A stretch of DNA of 64,000 nt, taken from NCBI GenBank assembly GCA_024697785.1, contig JAILEU010000079.1:1-64000 (forward strand), in the 5' to 3' direction. The notes below the pieces were generated by a model. The model saw only the letters and a list, made by a program, of their open reading frames with translations. It was not told the DNA's origin and searched no databases. This document shows, piece by piece, positions 57,976 through 64,000 of this stretch. The stretch is from Bacteroidaceae bacterium (GTDB lineage Bacteria; Bacteroidota; Bacteroidia; Bacteroidales; Bacteroidaceae). The translations under genes were made by a program, and so were the position numbers. Numbering within the stretch: position 1 is the stretch's first letter; every line of letters starts with the position of its first letter.

Positions 57976-58173
57976 TCATAGCATGCGTGTTACGCGTACA
58001 GTGTTGGACTCTTTTTGTATCTTGGTTGAATACACACGGCCACGCATAGTTCCCAATATCGACGCGGTCGACTTGACAACATCATAGCGCTCGAGAGGGT
58101 ATTCGACCCAAGAGCCTATACCAAGGCCCTCCAGAATGGGGCGAATAGGCTGGTGCTCTTTGTTTTTTGCCAT
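57976..58173 (-). CDS. Small hypothetical protein
   Basis: MAKNKEHQPIRPILEGLGIGSWVEYPLERYDVVKSTAS; first gene of the early operon. Confidence 0.5.
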   Translation of the reverse strand: MAKNKEHQPIRPILEGLGIGSWVEYPLERYDVVKSTASILGTMRGRVYSTKIQKESNTVRVTRML

Positions 58174-58215
58174 GATTATTTTGAATTGTAAAATAAACTT
58201 ACTAACTTTCGGGTG

Positions 58216-58247
58216 CAAATGTAACCATTTTCATTACAAATAACAAA
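58216..58247 (-). promoter_or_regulatory. Early operon promoter (TTTG-N20-TACATTTG)
   Basis: CAAATGTA (58216-58223) and CAAA (58244-58247) on the + strand, in the divergent region next to the repressor. Confidence 0.6.
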
Positions 58248-58334
58248 GAGAAAAAAGAATTTTAACATTTTGAAGAAAGATATTCCCTTACAAAAAGGAT
58301 AATGTTTAACCATTCTAAAGTTTAATTTTACATC

Positions 58335-58643
58335 ATGAAATTCGAGAGAGTAAACATGGGGGAAATAATCCTCCAAAAGATGAATGAAAAGGGGCTGAAA
58401 AAGAGCCAACTTGCAAGGTTGCTTGGAAAAAACAGGCAAGACATCGACCGTGCCGTGTTCAACAAAAGAAGCATAGATACGGAGTTCCTTTGCGAGATTT
58501 CAGAGAAGCTTGATTGTAACTTTTTCGACTACATAAAATGTAGTGAAAATGATGACAATTTGAAGGTCATTGCAAAACTCACCCTGGAGATAGAAGGAGA
58601 AAACAAAAGCAAAGAAGTGAGATTTGAATTCAAAAAAACATAG
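58335..58643 (+). CDS. XRE-family HTH transcriptional regulator (putative repressor)
   Basis: LKKSQLARLLGKNRQDIDRAVFNKRSIDTEFLCEISEKLDCNFF. Confidence 0.72.
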   Translation: MKFERVNMGEIILQKMNEKGLKKSQLARLLGKNRQDIDRAVFNKRSIDTEFLCEISEKLDCNFFDYIKCSENDDNLKVIAKLTLEIEGENKSKEVRFEFKKT

Positions 58644-58647
58644 AAAA

Positions 58648-58926
58648 ATGAAGGAGCGTAAGAAGACCCTATACACATTGGAAGAAGCCTATAAAGATAT
58701 TAAAAAGGCCGAGAAAGCATTGAAACTACTTAAAAAAGAAATAAGAAACGATACTGAAGATAACTACGAGAAAGAAATAAAAGTTCATATAAAGGGTTTG
58801 TTCACGCCATACAAAAAATTAGTGGAGAGAATCAGAGTCAAAGAAAGATGGGAACAATACCAAAAAAGGAAGTTCGAAAAAGAAATGAAAGAATGGGAAG
58901 GAATACCTTCAATGGAAGATTCATAG
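58648..58926 (+). CDS. Hypothetical charged small protein
   Basis: MKERKKTLYTLEEAYKDIKKAEKALKLL, downstream of the repressor. Confidence 0.5.
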   Translation: MKERKKTLYTLEEAYKDIKKAEKALKLLKKEIRNDTEDNYEKEIKVHIKGLFTPYKKLVERIRVKERWEQYQKRKFEKEMKEWEGIPSMEDS

Positions 58927-59050
58927 GAGAAAGTAGCCCAAGACGTAGTCCGGAGAAAAACAAGACTTAAATTCCGAAAAGATACAATCATGCACGGAAC
59001 AAAAATATATGAAAAATCGATCTTTACGAACATCAAGGGATGTTCATCTG

Positions 59051-59065
59051 TGCTACTCACCTCAC
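59051..59065 (+). other. attR core
   Basis: TGCTACTCACCTCAC identical to 10741-10755. Confidence 0.88.
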
Positions 59066-59074
59066 CCTTTTTTC

Positions 59075-59108
59075 AGACTTCAGACGCAACGAGCTGAAGT
59101 CTTTTTTA
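59075..59108 (+). terminator. Rho-independent terminator (original tRNA-Cys terminator displaced to attR)
   Basis: AGACTTCAG-N10-CTGAAGTCTTTTTT. Confidence 0.8.
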
Positions 59109-59127
59109 ATATCTGACGGAACAGCCT

Positions 59128-61491
59128 ATGGCCATGCAAAACGACCGAATCATCATCCGCGGTGCGCGGGAGAACAACCTCAAGGATATTTCGCTGGAGA
59201 TACCCAAACATCAGATAACGGTCTTCACGGGCGTCAGCGGCTCGGGCAAGAGCTCGCTGGTGCTCGACACCATCGCCGCCAAGAGCCGGCGCGAGCTCAA
59301 CGACACGTTCCCCACCTTCGTGCAGCAGTATCTGCCCAAGTATGGCCGCCCGCATGTCGATGCCATCGAGAACCTGCCCATCGCCATCGTCATCGACCAG
59401 AAGAAGCCCAGCCAGAACTCCCGTTCGACGGTGGCTACCTACACCGATGTGGCGGCCCTGCTACGCCTGCTCTTCTCGCGCGTCGGACAGCCCTTCGTAG
59501 GCTATGCCGAGTCGTTCAGCTTCAACCACCCCGAGGGCAGCTGCCCCCGTTGTTCCGGTCTGGGCGAGATTCGCGAGCTCGACATCCACAAGCTGGTCGA
59601 TTTCGACAAGAGCCTCAACGACGAGGACACCATCCACTACATCGCCTTCGGCAAGGGTGGCTGGCGCTGGATACGCTACGCCCACAGCGGGCTCTTCGAC
59701 CTTGACAAGAAAATCCGCGACTATACCCCCGAGGAGCTCGACCTCTTCCTCAACAGCCCCCAGATACGTCTGAAGAACCCTCCCTCCAACTGGCCTAAGA
59801 CAGCCAAGTACGAAGGACTTATCCCCCGCATGTACCGCAGCATCATCAACAGCGAGGAAGGACTGCTGCACGCCGCCGTGCTGAATCCCATGCTGCGTAT
59901 GGGCGTCTGCCCCGACTGTGGCGGCACGAGGCTTAGTCCCAGGGTGCTGTCATGTAAGATCGACGGGAAGAACATCGCCGAGGTCAGCGCCCTCTCCATC
60001 ACCAAAGTGAACGCCTGGATACGTTCGCTCACATCGCCTCTGGCGGCCGACCTCAAGGTGGCCATCGGCGCTCGTCTGACGGCGCTGGAAGAGATTGGCC
60101 TCGGCTACCTCAGTCTCGACCGTGCCGTCGGCACCCTCTCCGGCGGCGAGGCACAACGTTGCAAGATTGCCAAGTACATCAACTCCTCCCTCTCCGACGT
60201 CCTCTATATCCTCGACGAACCCAGCACGGGGCTTCATAACCACGACATCGAGCTGATGAAACACTCCGTGCGCCGTCTGCGCGATGCCGGCAACACCGTC
60301 CTGCTCGTCGAGCACCATCCCGAGATGATCCGCATCGCCGACCATGTTGTTGATATGGGTCCGGGACCGGGCGCCGACGGAGGGCAGATTGTCTTCGAAG
60401 GCAGCTACGACGCCCTGCTGCATAGCCGGACGGCAACGGGACTGGCACTCGGCGCTCATGGCCGTTTCAAGGAGCATCCCCGGACAGCTTCACGCCACTT
60501 TGCCCTCTCCCATGCCACGTTGCACAACCTCAATGACGTCACGCTGTCGTTGCCGCTCGACGTGTTGGCGGTGGTGGCCGGTGTGGCCGGTTCGGGTAAG
60601 AGCTCGCTGATGGAGTGCTTCCGCCAGTCGTGGCCCACGCCCGCCGACGTCGTCTATGTCAGTCAGAAGAACATCGGCGTCAGCCTCCGCTCCACCCCCG
60701 CCACCTACCTCGATGTCGCTCCCGACATCCGCAAGCGCTTTGCCAAGGCCCACCACATGAAGGAACTCTATTTCACCTTCAACGGCGCAGGCGCCTGTCC
60801 CGTCTGCGGCGGCAAGGGCGTCGTCATCTCCGAGATGGCCTTCATGGATAACATCGAGACCGTCTGCGAAGCCTGCGGCGGCCTCCGCTACTCGGACGAG
60901 GCGTTGCAATACACCATCGAAGGTTCGTTCGCTGAACATCCGGAAGCCGGCAACGTTTTTATTAAGCCAAATGACCAAAGCAAAGCTTGCTTTAGCTTTG
61001 GCATGGCGAGAAAACGAAGGATGGAATCCAAGGTTTCGTTGAACATCGCTCAGGTCTTCGACCTCTCCGTACGGCGAGCCAGCGCGTTCTTCCGCGGCAC
61101 TATTATAGAGGAAAAGCTGCGTCCGTTGATGGATGTCGGTCTCGGTTACCTCCATCTCAACCAGGCCCTCTCGACCCTGTCCGGCGGAGAGCTTCAGCGC
61201 CTCAAGCTCGCCTCCCATCTGGGCGAGCAGGGCAAGATCTTCATCATCGACGAGCCTACCGACGGGCTCCATCTCCGCGATGTCCACCACCTGATTGCCC
61301 TCTTCGAGCGTATGGTCGATGCCGGCAACACGCTTTACGTCATTGAGCACAACATCGACGTCATCCGTGCCGCCGACTACGTCGTCGAGCTTGGCCCCGG
61401 CGCCGGCGAGAACGGCGGCAACATCCTCTTTGCCGACACTCCCTCCGCCCTCAAGTCCTGTCCCACATCCGTCACCGCCCCTTACCTTTGA
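59128..61491 (+). CDS. UvrA-family ATPase paralog (UvrA2-like)
   Basis: [52 protein letters not shown], CxxC zinc motifs. Confidence 0.88.
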   Translation: MAMQNDRIIIRGARENNLKDISLEIPKHQITVFTGVSGSGKSSLVLDTIAAKSRRELNDTFPTFVQQYLPKYGRPHVDAIENLPIAIVIDQKKPSQNSRSTVATYTDVAALLRLLFSRVGQPFVGYAESFSFNHPEGSCPRCSGLGEIRELDIHKLVDFDKSLNDEDTIHYIAFGKGGWRWIRYAHSGLFDLDKKIRDYTPEELDLFLNSPQIRLKNPPSNWPKTAKYEGLIPRMYRSIINSEEGLLHAAVLNPMLRMGVCPDCGGTRLSPRVLSCKIDGKNIAEVSALSITKVNAWIRSLTSPLAADLKVAIGARLTALEEIGLGYLSLDRAVGTLSGGEAQRCKIAKYINSSLSDVLYILDEPSTGLHNHDIELMKHSVRRLRDAGNTVLLVEHHPEMIRIADHVVDMGPGPGADGGQIVFEGSYDALLHSRTATGLALGAHGRFKEHPRTASRHFALSHATLHNLNDVTLSLPLDVLAVVAGVAGSGKSSLMECFRQSWPTPADVVYVSQKNIGVSLRSTPATYLDVAPDIRKRFAKAHHMKELYFTFNGAGACPVCGGKGVVISEMAFMDNIETVCEACGGLRYSDEALQYTIEGSFAEHPEAGNVFIKPNDQSKACFSFGMARKRRMESKVSLNIAQVFDLSVRRASAFFRGTIIEEKLRPLMDVGLGYLHLNQALSTLSGGELQRLKLASHLGEQGKIFIIDEPTDGLHLRDVHHLIALFERMVDAGNTLYVIEHNIDVIRAADYVVELGPGAGENGGNILFADTPSALKSCPTSVTAPYL
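60952..60986. repeat. Dispersed repeat inside the UvrA-like CDS
   Basis: aacgtttttattaagccaaatgaccaaagcaaagc, 34/35 identical to 61874-61908. Confidence 0.85.
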
Positions 61492-61494
61492 ATC

Positions 61495-61887
61495 ATGCCG
61501 TTCAACCACACCAACAGGCCAGGCTTCTGGCTCGGGTTCATTGATTTCCTAACCTTCGGGCTGTTTTTCTTGTGCTACATGCCGTTAGGCGGTCTGCAGC
61601 AGGAGTTGGATGTCATTCTTGGCCGACGGACTCAGCGGTATTGGGTGGCGTATCTTTTAGGAATACCCACACTTTTCATTTACACGCTTGTTTGGATGGC
61701 GCGGATTGCTGAGGAGTTGAAAGCCAAAGCCATAGAGATGGGAATTGAGGGGCCCTATACATCGTGGTGGCACATGTTCGGATGGAATGTGTTTGGCCTC
61801 CCCCTGATGGGTCCAGCTGTGGCTACGCAACGGTTCTTTGACACCCTAAATAGGGTTGAACGAAAGTTAAATGAACGTTTTTGTTAA
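61495..61887 (+). CDS. Small membrane protein
   Basis: MPFNHTNRPGFWLGFIDFLTFGLFFLCYMPLGG...; DUF4234-like appearance. Confidence 0.55.
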   Translation: MPFNHTNRPGFWLGFIDFLTFGLFFLCYMPLGGLQQELDVILGRRTQRYWVAYLLGIPTLFIYTLVWMARIAEELKAKAIEMGIEGPYTSWWHMFGWNVFGLPLMGPAVATQRFFDTLNRVERKLNERFC

Positions 61888-61908
61888 GCCAAATGACCAA
61901 AGCAAAGC
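61874..61908. repeat. Second copy of the dispersed repeat
   Basis: aacgtttttgttaagccaaatgaccaaagcaaagc. Confidence 0.85.
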
Positions 61909-61993
61909 ATAACCATTCCTTGCCTGAAACCACAGACAGCCTACGGCCCCAGCAGTACAACCAAGAAAAACCGTAAAAAAACGAAAGCAGAGT

Positions 61994-62115
61994 CAAGTTT
62001 GCTTGAACCGACGCCAAACCGAGAGCCATCAAGCTTGCTTGAACCGACGCCAAGATGAGAGCCATCAAGCTTGCTTGAACCGACGCCAAGATGAGAGCCA
62101 TCAAGCTTGCTTGAA
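61994..62115. repeat. 36-bp tandem repeat, three copies plus a partial fourth
   Basis: caagcttgcttgaaccgacgccaagatgagagccat at 61994, 62030, 62066; partial at 62102. Confidence 0.95.
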
Positions 62116-62660
62116 TGGCCGAGGCGCGAAGGAGGAAGACGAAGTCAATGGCCGAGGCGCGAAGGAGGAAGAGCGAAGCTCAACCGAAGGAGCAGCGAGC
62201 GCAGAGTCAAACTTGTTTGAACTCTGCCGAGTCGCGACGGAGGAAGAGCAAAGCTCAACTATGCTGAGGTGCATCCTGCTTTGCAGCTCTGTCCTGTGTG
62301 CTAACGGTTTTCTAGCGATAGCGGGGTTTTTCTTTTGCTCTGGTATCATCCAGTATGGATGGTGTTATGGCTGTAGGCTTTTATCTGTAAGCTGGCTTAC
62401 AAGGAAAAGCCTACAGCCAGAATATCTGAGACAACGTCTCTGAACAGAGCAAAAGGGTTTTGATGGTTTTGGTTCATGGAAACACAGGTTTCTGCAAGTG
62501 AACCAAGAAATCCAACACGAAAACCATACCGCACCACACAAAGGCGTTTCTAACCAGGCGAAAGGCCTTTCTTAACTGCACGAAGGCCCTTCTAATTGTT
62601 CGAAAGGCCATTTTATGAGAACAGAAAACGGGATAGACGTATTTGTTTAAGCTCCCGTCA

Positions 62661-62722
62661 ATTCCAAGCGCTTGGAAGTTATAATCCAAGCGCTTGGATT
62701 TTACATTTCAAGCGCTTGGAAT
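62661..62722. repeat. Three spaced copies of palindrome CAAGCGCTTGG
   Basis: attCCAAGCGCTTGGaagttataatCCAAGCGCTTGGattttacattTCAAGCGCTTGGaa. Confidence 0.9.
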
Positions 62723-63332
62723 TACGCTATACTCCTACGTTTTTTTCCTGATCGCTACGCAGAATCATAGAGTGATAGAAAAAGGACAAACTGAATCAAA
62801 TAACCACCCCCTGATTTCTTCCCCTGATTCCTGTGATTCCTGTCCCCCTGATTCCTTATCGTGCGCCGTCCATCTTACATCTTCCATCTTACATCTTCCC
62901 TCTTACATCTTTGAGCGTGACGGGTTCCGAAAGAAGCGATTCCACTATAGAAATGGTCTCTGCTGAGCGGTTTCCTTTTCAACCCGTCACTCAACCAAAG
63001 GTGTTTTCGGGTCGAGAAGGGCATCAGAATGGAGTGGAGAAAAAGGTTACAATCTGAAAGCAGGAGCAGAAGGGAGGGCATTTCCGAGTGACGGGTCAAA
63101 AAGGAAACCGCGCAGAAGAACGGAGTTTCTCCGTGGAATGGAGGAACCGAAGGTCCTTCGTTGCCGTCTGTCCTAACCTTCTCCCGGCCTGCAAACGTCG
63201 TCTTTCCAGGTCGTAGTTACAGATTGTAAGCAGGGAGATATGATTTCTCGCTTAAACGCCAAGCTGTCAGAATCAAACGCTATCCCGCCAGAATCAAACG
63301 CTGTGATGTCAGCCCCTTGCTTTGTGCGCCCA

Positions 63333-63408
63333 GCGCACTACGTCACGGCCACGACGTAGTGCGTCCGCAGATAGACGTAGTGCGTCCCGATGCAGACGCA
63401 CTACATCA
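63333..63408. repeat. Four direct/inverted copies of ACGTAGTGCGTC-like motif
   Basis: cgcactacgtc ... gacgtagtgcgtc ... gacgtagtgcgtc ... gacgcactacatc. Confidence 0.8.
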
Positions 63409-63782
63409 ATGGTCAATCGCAGTCCAGCGAAGTCTTGATGGCTATAGATGCCAGTCCTTTGTTATATCGGATACAAGGAGGAAAGGAGTTGGTTATAACC
63501 ACAAATCATTAATCTTAATCATAAACCCTATATGCCCTCAGCCCTCATACATCATACATCAGCCATCAGACTTCATTAACCCTTAACCATATATGCCCTC
63601 ATACATCAGCCATCTTCTTTCTCTTGTAAGTACAAAATGTCCTGTCCCCCTCGATTAGTGACGTTTTGATGCCAAAATGCGGTAAAAAACGCCTTCTTCA
63701 CCTTATTTAATATGGCAAGTTATCTGTAATTGGTGGAAAAGTTGTAACTTCGCGGCGCAAAGTTTGTAAAACAGCAGACAAT

Positions 63783-64000
63783 ATGGCAAAGATAACAGTA
63801 CAGAATACGCAGATAACGGTCATTAGGCAGAATGAAGATGACTACATCAGCCTAACAGATATGTTGAAGGCTAAGGATGGTGAGTTTTTCTTCTCCAATT
63901 GGCTACGCAATCGCAACACCATAGAGTTCCTTGGAATATGGGAGCGGTTGATGAATCCGAATTTTAATTGTGCCGAATTCGACATAATTAAATCTCAGGC
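63783..64000 (+). CDS. KilA-N domain protein (3' truncated by window end)
   Basis: MAKITVQNTQITVIRQNEDDYISLTDMLKAKDGEFFFSNWLRNRNTIEFLGIWERL. Confidence 0.75.
   Translation, partial: MAKITVQNTQITVIRQNEDDYISLTDMLKAKDGEFFFSNWLRNRNTIEFLGIWERLMNPNFNCAEFDIIKSQ

Larger units (their letters stand above)
10741..59065. mobile_element. Integrated prophage (~48.3 kb), integrated in tRNA-Cys
   Basis: 15-bp direct repeat at both ends, integrase adjacent to the tRNA, full set of phage structural, lysis and replication genes between. Confidence 0.93.

Noticed and set aside
60490-61509. 339-aa minus-strand ORF
   Set aside because: Antisense to the UvrA-family gene
61994-62115. 36-bp direct repeats as a CRISPR array
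   Set aside because: Units are contiguous with no spacers and no cas genes nearby

Overview
This is a Bacteroidales/Prevotella-like chromosomal window. A complete-looking prophage of about 48.3 kb (10741-59065) is integrated in the 3' end of a tRNA-Cys gene. Its boundaries are set by a 15-bp direct repeat, TGCTACTCACCTCAC, at 10741 and 59051. The left host flank carries cdd, a glucosaminidase/LysM protein, an SDR epimerase, a class C beta-lactamase-family hydrolase, a 1220-aa secreted protein, REP-like repeats, tRNA-Gly and tilS. The right flank carries a UvrA paralog, repeat-rich DNA and the start of a KilA-N gene. The prophage encodes an integrase, an XRE repressor, a primase-helicase, terminase, portal, a protease-scaffold, a capsid protein with a PEGA-like domain, tape measure, tail fibres and lysis genes, plus several accessory cassettes. 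The most interesting items are: (1) a HEPN / unknown / SecB-like three-gene cassette with its own promoter, a candidate toxin-antitoxin-chaperone or defence system; (2) an adjacent gene pair, an orphan MutS domain I protein and a methyltransferase-fold protein lacking motif IV, both ending in the sliding-clamp motif QLSLF; (3) a near-perfect parS site in a 0.77-kb non-coding region with no ParB gene visible; (4) a 131-nt tRNA-like element with an expanded anticodon region; (5) a YopX gene split by one in-frame TGA; and (6) several structured intergenic regions. All family calls come from reading the sequence. No database search was run.
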